From Trissonchulus latispiculum (Eukaryota > Nematoda > Enoplea > Enoplida > Ironidae): DNA of 64,000 nucleotides. The notes under the pieces were generated by a model. The model had not been told where the DNA came from, searched no databases, and saw only the letters and a program-made list of their open reading frames with translations. This document shows positions 34,605 to 46,728 of this stretch, piece by piece (the stretch's first letter is position 1; each line of letters starts with the position of its first letter). The stretch lies in the NCBI GenBank assembly GCA_030248195.1, contig JASAND010017950.1, forward strand, positions 124,001 through 188,000. The letters are read 5' to 3'. The position numbers and the translations under genes were made by a program.

Positions 34605-36769
34605 GTTGACAATTAGTGCTTTTTGACTGTCTATTGTAAGCTTAGATACCGTACAAAACAGGCTTGTAGCCAGAGCGGAGGGAATGGAGGAAATTCCCCC
34701 GACACTGTGAACCCCCCCAGGAATTTTTCCCTGCCATGTGCAAAAAGTCCATTTTTCAAAACTTGTCATGCCTTCGGCGCGCAATAAGTTTATCGCACCG
34801 CAAAATGAATTCCAAATACCCTATTTGGTGTATTTTGACCATCCTCTGCGTTATTTGGGTGCATGAGCATGTGCTGGGTCTTAAGTATTTTTCATTTCAA
34901 AGAATGCTCTGTAAAAATTTCACGAAGGTCACGAAACAAAACTTTCGCAACTTCTGGGAGGCTCCGCCCCCTCTCCCCCAAAATTTTTTGCATTCCCCCC
35001 TCCCCCGAAAATTGTTTCTGGCTACGCTAGTGATACGGGATACAGTAGAGAGCAGAATCAGTAATATATTAATAGCACTATTTAGAGGCAAACAAGTTTT
35101 GTTATTGCAATGAACAATCAGCGATGACCTAATCTAATTAGTGGAGCGGTAATTTAATTTCGCTTTATTTCTGGATTCGAAGGCTTTTGAAAAACTAGTA
35201 TATGTCCCATGACTTTTGTACTATTGTGAGCAGTTGTCAAAATTTACAGTCATTGGATAGTACAAATGTCTTTTAGTTGATGCTATATATGCCCAAATCG
35301 AAAATCCATCCACCTTGTTTAAAACAGTGGATAGTTACACGTCTTCAATTTCTTACTGTTTGGAAGCTTTAAATCATACATTAACACGGGGTCGATTGTT
35401 GAGTGGTCCGACTTTGGAATCAAAGCATACAAAATAAAATTATAAAGTTAAAAATAAAATATGGCATAAAGGACGATTTTAAACGCTTTTTTACTGCGCA
35501 GCAACGGGGGGATCATGTCAAGTTAGAATTAAAATTATTAAAATTAAATTTCATCAAAATTAAAATTAAAATCATCCAACTAAAAAGTTATGAAATTGCC
35601 TGCGAGTGTCTGAGTAATCTGTCAAGTTGTTTATTCGAGATAATCTAAGGGGCGGCCCGGCCGTCCTTTCTGGGATGTGTGCTGTCACATAGGTACTTGA
35701 CAATCGCCTCGGGTAAACTTCATAAGAGGTTACTCAGTGTCACCTCAAAGTTCAAATTTGCTTTCAAGAAAAGAAAGGGGATATAACTGGATAACTACAT
35801 ATCCTACATAACTGGATCACCAGTCTGGAATGAGGCGTCCTTAAAAAGTGACAATTTTAAACGATTTGTACGTATAGTTGGCCGGCCGTATACGTAGTTT
35901 CAGGGAGTTTTTTTGCAGCCATTTCACTCCAGTCGGTGCTCCGGTTAGGGGTAGTGCCAGCGTAGAACGTATGCATTTTTGACGGAATGGGGATGCTGGC
36001 ACTAAATAATTGCCATAGGAATTTCCCGAGGTATTCTACAAGGCTATCAGGCTATCAGTACGTCTATTACGTCCAACGTAATTGAGGTGCTGTGGTAGCT
36101 CCACCAGACAGGCGGGCACCCCTTGACAATCTCGGTAAATTGCCCTGGAGGGATTTTCGAAATAGGGTCCTAGAGCTGATTTTTCTCAAGCTCTAGACTT
36201 GACATGATTCTCCACTTGTAGCTCGAGGTAAGAAGCCACTGTGCTACAGAAGGTTCTTTCAGCGAGTTTTGAGAATTTTTTAAAAAATAGGTAAAGTTTG
36301 GAAATTTGGCTTAGAGATCTACCATTTTCCTTTCTTGGCGAAGCGATCTACCGCTGTTTGTCGATTTATCTTTCATTCTCCACGACGTTATATCCCATGC
36401 TTTTAGTTTCATTGTTTCTATTTTAGACAGTTTCAAGGAAAGTGGATAGCAATGGTGTTCGGATAAATCTTACTGGAATTAGAGTCTGACTGATTCTGGA
36501 AACAGATCCGATAGATCCTTGTTGCCGAGGTTAGGTTACGATTTCAGCATACATTTTTAGACAGACATTGGTTCAGACAATTGTTATTTAGGCTTGTAAC
36601 GCTCTTAGGCCCTTAGTGTTAAAATGTTTTAACTTGTTTAACCTGCACGCGAGTTAAAATAAACTGCTTAACTGTTTTAACCCTGTGCTCAAAAAGGATT
36701 GAGCTAATTTTAACTCTTAACTCGTTTAACTAGCTGCGCGAAAAGTCCCTTAGTTATTATACACTCTTG
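34605..36769. repeat. Block c', copy 2
   Basis: Direct copy of 22,116-24,323 with small indels, and inverse of 27,864-30,086. No gene is supported. Confidence 0.7.
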
Positions 36770-37860
36770 TTAATATTAACCAGGATTTGCAGCGCAGAGG
36801 GTCACTTTGTTGCTCAGTTCGCCACTGACACGTTTATAATTTATCATATTTTTCAAAGTTCTGGTTTTGTACCTCAGAAACAGTTTCAACTTTTGAAATT
36901 TTAGTGGAAACTTAGATTAAACGAAAAGATTTTTGCAGAAAAACGACTGTGTAAATATATCACCTAAAACCAAAACTTCGGGTCTCCGGCGAAAGTTCTC
37001 GACTTGTGATGGTTCCACTAAGGTAGTAGTGGGATTTGAGGTAAGGGTAAAGGTATATACATTTGAGTGTATTTTTGTGTATTGATATAGTGTGGATTTT
37101 GATCTTCTTTGATGAACTTTTGCTTCAATGTCGAACCTTCAATATTGCCAGCCCTGCCCAGTAAATTGAATAAAATTTCAAGTATCCAGTTGTCCTACAG
37201 TATGCTGGTCCGTCCCGACAGGATGTTTTGGTAATCGGTATTAATTTGTAGTTTAGTTTTTCACGCTTACATGAACGGCTTCCTTGAAGCTGCTCTTTTC
37301 AAGTTTTGTAAACGATTTAGAAGTTATAGATCCCATGTTTTAAAGGCCGTCGTCTAAGCCTCTAAACCTCTGCAGGGGACTAGTAGGTCAGAGAGTTGCC
37401 AAAGCAATTCAAAGCAATTCCAGGAGATATCTTTCGCAGGAGCATCCTCCCTGGAACTTTGGGTGTAAGGCCTCCCCAATTATAAGTTAGTGGGAAATGG
37501 TCAAATTTTCTAACACTCTCGGCTTCACTTGGCAGTTTTTATTTTAAAATGCTATTATTTTGTAGTTTTCAACCGGAATCCGATTAGCTGAAGCCCGAGA
37601 TTGGAAAGTTTTCCTTTTCCTGCGGCGAAATAGGCTACAACACTCAAATATATAGCTCTGGTGGATAACCGCTGATAGACGACTCAGTAGCTTCCTCATC
37701 CAAAATAAAAATACCCTCTGATCCTTGTCCGATAAAGAATAAAGATACATCTGTACTTCGAGCCAGCTAGTCGAATTTATGCGGGCTGTTACCTAATATT
37801 GAAGGTCTCTACTATTTCATTCCCACCGCCAGCAGTAAAAGTTTACAATTCTAATGACTA
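36770..37860. repeat. Block g, copy 2
   Basis: Near-identical to 24,324-25,430 in the same orientation, offset by about 12,450 bp. Confidence 0.8.
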
Positions 37861-39095
37861 ATCGAGATATACCAGGCTGAATTCAAGCAGCTCGAAAATC
37901 TATAATCGAAAAACTTTTTGCGTTAGAGGTTACAAACGTGCAAAATGCAAACTGGAACTTCCTAGAATATAGTGCCATAGACAGTCCAGTAGTGACTGAG
38001 TGACCCATAGCACACCCACTCCTTGAGTCAGACCCGAAACCTTTTGAGTCATGATCCTTGGGTGGAGTACTTCTTGATCCACCCCTTACTTTTCTTCCAG
38101 CCGCTCTGGTTTATTTCCGAAATCCAATATTAAGGTGGTGTGCGGGAGGATAGCGCTGCACACCAATTTTCGAGTCATGGAAAGATGTTCTGCGGAAAGT
38201 TTGCAAATTTATTCGTCTTCATGATCCACTCATCAAAAACAATCCAAATTCCTTCTATTATAAAAAATTCTAAAAATATAAATTAAAAAATTTGCCTAAA
38301 TTTTGCTCAATCAGTTTGTAGTACAAGTTAAAAACCGTTTTCTAACGTCAACTACATTATAATTTACGTGCATTGTGAAGAATTAGTGGCGTTAGCAAAT
38401 TCTTACAAAAAATTATCAAAAATTCTACTTAATTTTTGAATTGTTACACATTTATAAGATCTCATGTACACTACTTTCCGTCCACTCATCCAAAATGGGC
38501 AAGTGTTAGAATACAACATAGAAAAAATTAGCTTAAATTTTAATTTTATAATTTTAAAATGTCACTGTTGTCCTAGATCAAATATTTCAAAAACATTTTA
38601 ATGACATTGAGGCTTTCACGCTAACACCTGAACATTCTGAGTCAGCGGACGGGATGCAGTCTACTTGGAATCTCATAATGTGTAAAAATTCAAAAAATAA
38701 ATACAATTTTTGATAATTTTTTAGTAGTTCTACGTAAGTTAAATTGTAGTTGACGCTAGAAAACTGGTTTTATTCAGGAGCAGGAATGTATAAAATGGAA
38801 ACTTGTATGTTTAGAGTAGTGTGAGTCATTTCTCCATTCAGAAGCCCTATCTTCACCACAGGGCTAGCTCAGGTCTGATTTTTTTGCATTCGGATTATGC
38901 AAATTAGGTTTTAGAAACTATTTAAGCAACAGAACTGAGAGCCGTCGAGCAGTTTTCGGCTGTCAGCAATCTAAACGGTTGCAGGGTTTTGAACACCAGT
39001 GTAGCTTGGGAGCTACACATCGGTGCATTATGGAATTAGATAAGGTATACTATAGCTTGCGCTGTACATCACAAGTTCAGCCCGATATGGCAAGC

Positions 39096-39825
39096 ATAGG
39101 CCTTAGGGTTGGGCATCGGAAAAAAGTCCCGGAAAAAAACGGTTTTTTTCCGTTTTTTTCCTTTTTTTTTCCGGAGGGTCGGAAAAAAACGGAAAAAAAG
39201 TCGGAAAAATTTAATCATTGTGGGAAGTTTTAGAAGCGTTCAAATGAAAGATTTTAGTGATTTTTCTCAAATTTTGCTCCTTTTTTCCAAATTATTGGAT
39301 TTGCTTAGAGTTTGCTCTTATTTTGAAGGCAGAACTTAATTTGAAGTTTTCTTCATTTTTCATAAACTGCTCAGTTTTATGAAGTATTATTGTCAGTTTA
39401 ACGAGAAACTCTTTATTATTATGGCTGAGAACAGACAGACCGACATCTGTTTACTTGCTCTAAAATCCAAAGTTGTGAAAGAAAAAATTATACACACGGG
39501 AAAATCATTAGAAAGTTGTCACTGCTCCCAGAAACTAAGGTAACTGGGAATTGTGCCCATAGTCTGTTGAAACTTCGTTTGAAAATTTTATTCGCAATTG
39601 CTTAGTTTGAATACGTTGAAAAGCTTATAAGAGTGTTCAAATGGCGTTTACATGACGAATTATTCGTTAAGACAGACTACAAATGATATAGAAACAATTT
39701 TGAGACGCCCTGGCATGATTAGGACAGCGGAAAAAAAGTCGGAAAAAAACCGGAAAAAAAACCGGAAAAAAATACTTTTTTTCCGCTCGACTTTTTTCCG
39801 GAAAAAAACCAACCCTAATAGGCCT
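39096..39825. mobile_element. Non-autonomous hAT-like element, 714 bp
   Basis: The element is 39,104-39,817, flanked by perfect 8 bp TSDs ATAGGCCT. The ends are TAGGGTTGG and CCAACCCTA, fitting the hAT terminal pattern. The subterminal regions are unusual low-complexity strings of CGGAAAAAA units in both orientations. No transposase is seen. Confidence 0.85.
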
Positions 39826-40799
39826 GCTCTCCCCAGAGTTGGAAGTGGGTAGCGGGTACCCACGGGTACCCGCGGGTAATAGAAATTTTGCTACCCACAT
39901 GCTACCCGCGCGGGTAGTTGCGGGTATCTCTTGTTGATGTAGTCACTAAAATCAAGGAATTTTATTGAAAAATGCTCGAAAAAAAATAGGTGAAATGGTT
40001 AGAATAATTGGTGAAAATAGTGGAATTTTAACGTCGCTAAACGTATCCAAGGGCCTACCCGGCCAAATGCGCTTTCGATAGCCGAACAATACATAATTTT
40101 CAGCAAATTCAAAATCTTGAGCATTTTTAATTTCTGGAAGATGCGTTTGATTCAATAAACTAGTCCTTAACTTTGTAATATGGGTCTTCTTTCCAAACTA
40201 CATGAGTCCAACATTAATTTTTCGTTGAGATGCACCGAGGCCGGGTCCGAGACCGCTGCCTGAAAATTGGAAGTGCAAATAGGAGAATGTTCTTAAAAAT
40301 TAAAAATTTTGGTATTATTTCAAGTATAGGCAAGATTACTATTATTGCTTCCATTCAAACTAATGAGAATTACAATGAACAATCTGTACCAGTTTAATTT
40401 AATTTTGACTTTAAAAATTCCAAAATTTTGGCTAAAAGTGGTCAGAAAATTACAAACGTTTGGTCCCGGCAGGCAGCGGCGCTTAACCACCGAGGTTGGC
40501 ATCGGTCCCCAAGCCCTGGTGCATCCCTAATTAAATGTATAGTATTTTAAATTTTTAAACTTTTCAAAAAGTTTTGGTACTTTTTTGAAAACTTCAGCAA
40601 TTTGGGTGAATTTCCATATTTCGAAAAATTCAACACTGTTAGGTAAAGTATGTGGGTTAGAAGGTTTAATTAAATAAAGTTTATTTTACACTATTGGCAT
40701 TTTTTAATAAATTTGATGGCATAGTAATCATACCTATAGCATTCGAAAAATTTTGCGGGTATCTTGCGGGTATCAGTTGGCTGCGGGCCGCGGGCCAGT

Positions 40800-41295
40800 A
40801 TAAAATGCAGACGCAGACGCAGACGCAGACCAGCAGACTGGGGTATAAAACGCAGACTTTGATGCAGACGCAGACTCGGGTATAAAAAGCAGACGCAGAC
40901 CGTACTAAAAGTATAAAATGCAGACTTTCTTGCAGACTTGCAGACTAGGGTATAAAAAGCAGACCGGGGTACAAAATGCAGACTTTTGAGCAGACTTGCA
41001 GACCCGGGTATAAAATGCAGACTTTTGAGCAGACTTGCAGACCCGGGTATAAAATGCAGACTTTTGAGCAGACTTGCAGATCAGGGTATAAAAAGCAGAC
41101 CGGGGCACAAAATGCAGACTTGCAGACCCGGGTATAAAATGCAGACTTTTGAACAGACTTGCAGACCCGGGTATAAAATGCAGACTTTTGAGCAGACGTG
41201 CAGACCAGGGTATAAAAAGCAGACCCGGGTATAAAATGAAGACTTTTGAGCAGACTTACTGATCCTGATACACATAAAATGCAGATTAGGCTATA
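40800..41295 (+). repeat. Satellite array, 39 bp unit, TATAAAA/CAGAC-rich
   Basis: Units contain GGGTATAAAATGCAGAC, TTTTGAGCAGAC and TTGCAGACC, with a shorter GGGTATAAAAAGCAGAC variant interspersed. ORFs here only read the repeat. Confidence 0.9.
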
Positions 41296-41710
41296 AAATG
41301 TAGGCCAGTCAGCAATTAAAGCAGGCTCCGGTATAGGAATGTATTACGTATTGGTTTTGCAGATTTTGGTGTAAAATATGCAGCATGGTCGGTAATAACC
41401 AGATGCCGGCATATATAATTAAAATTTAATTTAATTTTATTGCATTATATAAATGTCTACTTTTCTGACAATGTACATATAGCAAGGTTAACAAAAAACT
41501 CAAAAATCGAATTTTTGCTGCCATTTTCGCAAATGAAGTCCGATCAAAATAATTTTGGTATATATGTAATCAACTGGTAATGATCCTCTCCATACGGTGC
41601 AAGTTTCAAGCCGATAGCCCTTGTGTAGCGAGAGTAAAAAATTTGTGATCTTTTGTTAACGAATTCACTAAAATATCAGACAGGAAAATTTGGCATTAGT
41701 TTTACTTCAA

Positions 41711-42014
41711 ACCAGGATCAGGATCAGGGTCCATTTCAGGATTAGGATGAGGATCGGGTGACTAAAACAGGATCCATTTCAGGATCGGCTTATAACTTCA
41801 GGATTTGACTTTGGGGTGGATCCTGAGTTCAGAATCAGGTGTCTAAAACAGGATCCATTTCAGGATAAGTTACAAGGCGATCCTGAACTCAGGATCCATC
41901 CCTAACCCGATCCTGAACTCAGGATCCACCCCCTAAGTCAAATCCTGGCCGATCCTGAAATGGATCCTGTGTCTAGTCACCAGATCCTGGTCCCGATCCT
42001 AATCCCGATCCTGG
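41711..42014. repeat. GGATC/GATCC-rich foldback
   Basis: The first half is dense in CAGGATC words and the second half in GATCCTG. The ends AAACCAGGATC and GATCCTGGTTT are inverted. No TSD was found. Confidence 0.75.
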
Positions 42015-42536
42015 TTTTAGTAATCTCCTTTGTTTTCATGTAGCTTTATCCTACTTATCCTTTGTTTTCATGTAGCTTTAGCTCACTTATATGATCATGA
42101 CCTCCCCTTGGGTCCGGAGGGTCGGAGTCATGACTAACAGCCGGTTACTGGGTCAGACGGGTCTGAGGTACCTAAACACATGTGCCATATAGGCTTTCGG
42201 CGTCGCAGAGCTCCAATTTGGCGTTAGCTTTGCTGTAGCAGCCACCCCGCACCTTTTTACAAAAAGTTGTGGGCGATGTTTTTGCGAAAAAATACGCAAA
42301 ATAATCTACCACCGTGGGCCAGCCCAGAGGTCATGACAAGGTTTCGAATACATGGCTAGATAGTGCAGAGTGTGGACATGCTACATGCAGAATATAGGTT
42401 AGCTAAGCGAAATCCGTTGTGAGGAATAGCAAAATATTCAATTTTGGTCCGGAGTTGTCCAAGGATCGGTTTTAGGGTGGGTCGACTGTTTTGGATAGCC
42501 TGGTTAATGGAGTTAGGCCTCGGCGGATACCGGGCC

Positions 42537-42955
42537 TGCAAATCTGCTCAAAAGTCTGCCTTTTATACCTGGGTCTGCTTTTTATACCCCAGTCTGCAAG
42601 TCTGCTCAAAAGTCTGCATTTTATACCCGGGTCTGCTTTTTATACCCCAGTCTGCAAGTCTGCTCAAAAGTCTGCCTTTTATACCCGGGTCTGTTTTTTA
42701 TACCCCAGTCTGCAAGTCTGCTCAAAAGTCTGCATTTTATACCGGGTCTGCTTTTTATACCCCAGTCTGCAAGTCTGCTCAAAAGTCTGCATTTTATACC
42801 CGGGTCTGCTTTTTATACGCCAGTCTGCAAGTCTGCTCAAAAGTCTGCATTTTATACCCGAGTCTGTTTTCAGGTCTGCGTTTTATACCCGAGTCTGCGT
42901 CTGCATAAGTCTGCTAAGTCTGCTGGTCTGCGTCTGCGTCTGCAGTTTATACTGG
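42537..42955 (-). repeat. Satellite array, 57-58 bp unit, inverted relative to 40,800
   Basis: Six starts of the TCTGCTCAAAAGTCTGC core at near-58 bp spacing (42,543, 42,601, 42,659, 42,717, 42,774 and 42,832). The unit is the minus-strand form of the 40,800 array, made of one long and one short sub-unit. The long ORFs across it are repeat readings. Confidence 0.9.
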
Positions 42956-43964
42956 CCCGCGGGCCGCGGGGCGGGGCGGGGCGGGTACCAGCTTGCGGGT
43001 AGCGGGGCGGGGCGGGTCGCCAAAAAGGTACCCGCTTCCAACTCTGGCTCTCCCTAATGAGAGAAGTCAAGTGAAATTGTAAACTAAACCTGGAGCTTCA
43101 ACGCTTTAAAGGAGCTTCCAAAAAACTGGAATGCTGGAATCCGCTAAACTTCGGTGAGCGGATCTGAAGCAGTCTGGCCATTACAAGCCTTCTATAGATT
43201 GAGTAAAATTTAGGTCCATTTTTTATTTCTATTTTTTAAAATTTCTCACGGTAGAAGGAATTTGAATAGTTTTTGATGAGTGGATCATGAATATGAATAA
43301 ATTTACAAACTTTCTGCAGAATATCTTTCCATGATTCAAAAATTGGTGTATAGCGCTACCCTCCCGCACACCACTTTAAAATTGGATTTTGGAAGTAAAC
43401 CAGAGCGGATCAAAGAAAAGTAAGGGGTGGAACAAGAAGTGCTCCTCCGAGGGTTATGGCTCAAAAGGTTTTGGGTCTAACTCAGGAAATGTGTGTTCTA
43501 AGGCTACGTTCGTGACTGAGTGGGTGTATAGTTCAGGATATAAGTCCTGCTGCCGTTGGTTTCAAGGAGAAGGAGGAATCGGATCATGTCAAGCAAATCC
43601 CCCTAAGAAAATTGCCGAACTTCAGCAGCTTATTTCTGGACATAAGACTTGCTATGTAATGTTACTTTGGATGATTGCTGTAACTGTTGCTAAAAAGTTT
43701 TATTTAATGTTTTGCAGCTTCTGTGTTTTTTTTCGTCGAAACTTTTTGCGAACTTTTACGCAGTCCTCCAAAATTTTTTGCGGAATTTCGCAAAAAATTG
43801 CGAAATTCTTATTTTTTAGTTTTTTAAAGATAACTAACGAATTTTAGTAATTTGGGTGTATTTATTAAACACATTTTTACCATTTAAGGCATAGTATTAA
43901 CCAAGAAATAGCTTTTTCTAAAGCCGAAGCATGTGTATATACATGTGTATATAAGTATAAATAA

Positions 43965-44769
43965 ACAAGAAATAAAAATGCTCCTCTGGAGCATGAAAAA
44001 AGTAATATGGGTTGTGGTGAGGTTGTAAAATCAAGAGAGGACTAGTCTTTAAAATGCTTAATATGGGGCTAGGTTCAAAAATAGAAGAGGACTAGGTTGT
44101 GAGCGAATTAATATGGGCACAGCTTCGCCGAACAACCCATATTCGCGGTTTGTCAATGTAAATTATTATGCATATCCACGATACATTTAGTTTATAGTTC
44201 ATAAATAATCTACAGCTACGGTATGTGTTCGAGTTTTATTCGAACTTTTATTTTAGTAAGCGTTTTCTTCGATAAATGCTTTATACTAACCTGCGCAATT
44301 TACGTATCCATTTATACGGAAAATTTATATTCAAGAATAATTTAGGACTCTCCGACGATCTTCTATTTCCTCCGACTTGGACCAATAGCTTTAGCATCAT
44401 AGCCTTAGATCTCTCCTAGTAGTAGAGCCTGCCGTAGTCCAACACAACAAAATGATGATAATTTTCGTATATATTCCTAGCTAGTCTAACAGTGCATGCA
44501 AACAGCTATATTCAATGAGTATTCAACGTTTAAATTTTTTATTGACTGACATTGATAGCTCTAAGCTAAGACGAAACGTGAAATCCCGCGAATATGGGTT
44601 GTTCGGCGAAGCTGTGCCCATATTAATTCGCTCACAACCTAGTCCTCTTCTATTTTTGAACCTAGCCCCATATTAAGCATTTTAAAGACTAGTCCTCTCT
44701 TGATTTTACAACCTCACCACAACCCATATTACTTTTTTCATGCTCCAGAGGAGCATTTTTATTTCTTGT
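43965..44769. mobile_element. Foldback element with near-identical ~185 bp arms
   Basis: The arms 43,965-44,158 and about 44,586-44,769 are reverse complements with no difference noticed by eye. They include GCTCCTCTGGAGC and CTTCGCCGAACAACCC. The ~430 bp loop has no gene. The TSD could not be defined. High arm identity suggests a young element. Confidence 0.8.
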
Positions 44770-44776
44770 CCTTCTG

Positions 44777-45200
44777 TCATTTTAAAGGATCCCTTTCCAG
44801 CAATGCGGTAATGGATACAAGGAGCTTGAACAGTGCCGTACATAGGTAGGTAGAACAGAAAACTGATTATATAAATATATAGTACCACTGAATTCTCACC
44901 TCCGCCCCAAGCTTCGGCCGCTGCTGCAACCTGTGTTTGTGGGTAGTATAAGGATAAAACTTTTTCGCCTCCCCAAAGAGTTCGACAGTATGCCCATCGT
45001 GTTCAGCGACACGGATTTACTATATGGATACCTCCATAGGGCCGAAAAATGTTGTTTTAGGCGGTTTGACCAGTGGTCAGTAGGCACTATAGACCATAGT
45101 GACCAGTGGTTAAAGGTCATTTTAAAGGTTCCCTTTCCAGCAGTGAGCTAACGCAGATAAGGAGCTTGAACAATGCAATAGGCAGGGCAAATGTGAGCAA
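44777..45200. repeat. Direct repeat ~340 bp apart (CATTTTAAAGG...CTTTCCAGC)
   Basis: A ~65 bp segment near 44,778 recurs near 45,117 with shared CATTTTAAAGG, CCCTTTCCAGCA and AAGGAGCTTGAACA. A second shared segment (CAGCGAC...GATTTACTATAT) occurs at 45,004 and 46,064. They may be parts of one larger repeat family. Confidence 0.55.
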
Positions 45201-45206
45201 ATGGGC

Positions 45207-46012
45207 TTTCATTTAATATCAAACATGACCACTTTTGAAGACTTTAATTTTTGACCCACGCCGGCCACCCACCCACAGGTCGGTGGAGCCACTTTTTGTG
45301 GCTGGTATAATGACAAAACTTGATAGCCTCGCCAAGGGCTTTCACTAGATACCAAACATGACCACTTTTGAAGACTTTCATTTTTGACCCACACCGGACC
45401 CACTGTGGGTGGGGCACCCACCCACAGGTCGGTGGGGCCACTTTTTGTGGGTGGCATAATGACAAAAGTTGATCGCCTCACCAAGGGCTTTCATTTGATA
45501 CCAAACTTGACCACTTTTGAAGACTTTCATTTTTGACCCACACCGGACCCACTGTGGGGGGGGCACCCACCCACAGGTCGGTGGGGCCACTTTTTGTGGG
45601 TGGCATAATGACAAAAGTTGATCGCCTCGCCAAGGGCCTTCATTTGATACCAAACTTGACCACTTTTGAAGACTTTCATTTTTGACCCACACCGGACCCA
45701 CTGTGGGTGGGGCACCCACCCACAGGTCGGTGGGGCCACTTTTTGTGGGTGGCATAATGACAAAAGTTGATCGCCTCGCCAAGGGCTTTCATTTGATACC
45801 AAACTTGACCACTTTTGAAGACTTTCATTTTTGACCCACACCGGACCCACTGTGTGGTGGGGCACCCACCCACAGGTCGGTGGAGCCACTTTTTGTGGGT
45901 GGCATAATGACAAAAGTTGATGGCCTCGCCAAGGGCTTTCATTTGATACCAAACTTGACCACTTTTGAAGACTTTCATTTTTGACCCACACCGGACCCAC
46001 TGTGGGTGGGCG
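45207..46012. repeat. Tandem repeat, 149-150 bp unit, about 5.3 copies
   Basis: Units start near 45,207, 45,338, 45,488, 45,637, 45,786 and 45,936. Each contains CAAACWTGACCACTTTTGAA, ACCCACAGGTCGGTGG and GTGGCATAATGACAAAA. Where the period is a multiple of three, minus-strand ORFs of up to 196 codons arise; they are not treated as genes. Confidence 0.9.
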
Positions 46013-46728
46013 CTGTAGGTCAGGGGTCACATCCACCGACCTCAGCAGTATGCTCATCGTTTTCAGCGACCCCGATTTACTATATATGGGTACCACCCCA
46101 AGGCCGAAAAACGCCATTTTTAGTGACTTTTAGGCCATTTCTAGTAAAAGTGGGACTTAGAAACTTTTCGCCAAAACAGGCCAAAAAATGCAAAGTTTGG
46201 GCCCATCTCCTGAAAGCTAGGGAGCAAAATTAAAAAAAAATCCCCCTCGTTACTTTATGCACCCCTACTGGTAGTTTTCAACAAAAGATACTAGACCTCT
46301 CCAGCTTCTACCCAGTTCTAGAAAAGTGTGACCAAAATTTGCGAAAAATAGCGAAAGTCCGACTTTGGGACCTTGGCACAGAGCCAAAATTGGCCAGGTG
46401 CCAAAATGACCAAAAAAAGGTAGCATGGGGGGATCCTGTCTACCAACATATAATAGTAGTATGGTGCCAAAATGCCCACATCGTTCCAACACTTCGCCGT
46501 AAAATGCATTTCCAATAAGCGTTATTCACCGAGAAAAAAAAACAAACGCACGGTAACTATCGCCTAGTGCAAAAATTCGAAGTTTCGAATTCGAACCAAA
46601 AGTATGGTGGTACTTGTAGTACTACTCGAGTTGTTTACGATGGTAACCTTTTTACCACTCCCGGACCTCTAATTAGCTGGCACCAGGCCAACACGGTCTC
46701 CAGGGGGCCGCGCAGACGCCTTTTTACC

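Larger units (their letters stand above)
27864..36769. mobile_element. Palindromic unit P, copy 2 (8,906 bp) with CAAGAG termini
   Basis: The unit begins CAAGAGTGTATAATAACTA and ends in the inverse. It is built as c - d' - E1 - d - c' around an axis near 32.35 kb. On both sides it adjoins TTAATATTAA, which is a direct repeat but also palindromic, because g' and g flank it in opposite orientation. The termini match the small CAAGAG elements at 11 of the first 13 bases. No transposase-like ORF is present. It could be a large non-autonomous member of that family, or only share ends by chance. Confidence 0.6.
39826..43054. mobile_element. Non-autonomous hAT-like element, 3.2 kb, with inverted satellite arrays
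   Basis: The element is 39,834-43,046, flanked by perfect 8 bp TSDs GCTCTCCC. The ends are CAGAGTTGGAAG and its inverse, followed by palindromic GGTACCCGCGGGTA-type repeats. It shares ends with the element at 48,312. The interior holds two satellite arrays in opposite orientation and a GGATC-rich foldback. No transposase gene was found. Confidence 0.85.
37861..43580. mobile_element. Foldback element F, copy 3, split by later insertions
   Basis: F sequence runs to about 38,770 and resumes near 43,130-43,580. The gap holds an unrecognised ~330 bp stretch (38,771-39,095), two hAT-type elements with perfect 8 bp TSDs (39,104 and 39,834) and a short tail. Confidence 0.7.

Noticed and set aside
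27857..36776. A clean 7 bp TSD around P2
   Set aside because: The flanks ATATTAA and TTAATAT are inverse, not direct, copies at 7 bp; only the palindromic 10-mer TTAATATTAA repeats directly, which proves nothing on its own.
22079..36800. Many 60-130 codon ORFs in the P and g blocks
   Set aside because: The same short ORFs recur as fragments in each repeat copy with frameshifts between copies and no recognisable domain.
40800..42955. Regularly spaced repeats suggesting a CRISPR array
   Set aside because: Repeats are contiguous with no unique spacers, and the DNA is eukaryotic; this is a satellite.
42444..43057. ORFs of 154 and 188 codons
   Set aside because: They read the 58 bp satellite in two frames at once; the open frames follow from the repeat composition.
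45378..46117. Long overlapping minus-strand ORFs (up to 196 codons)
   Set aside because: They read through the 149-150 bp tandem repeat; the protein is the same peptide block repeated in shifting frames, with no start context or domain.
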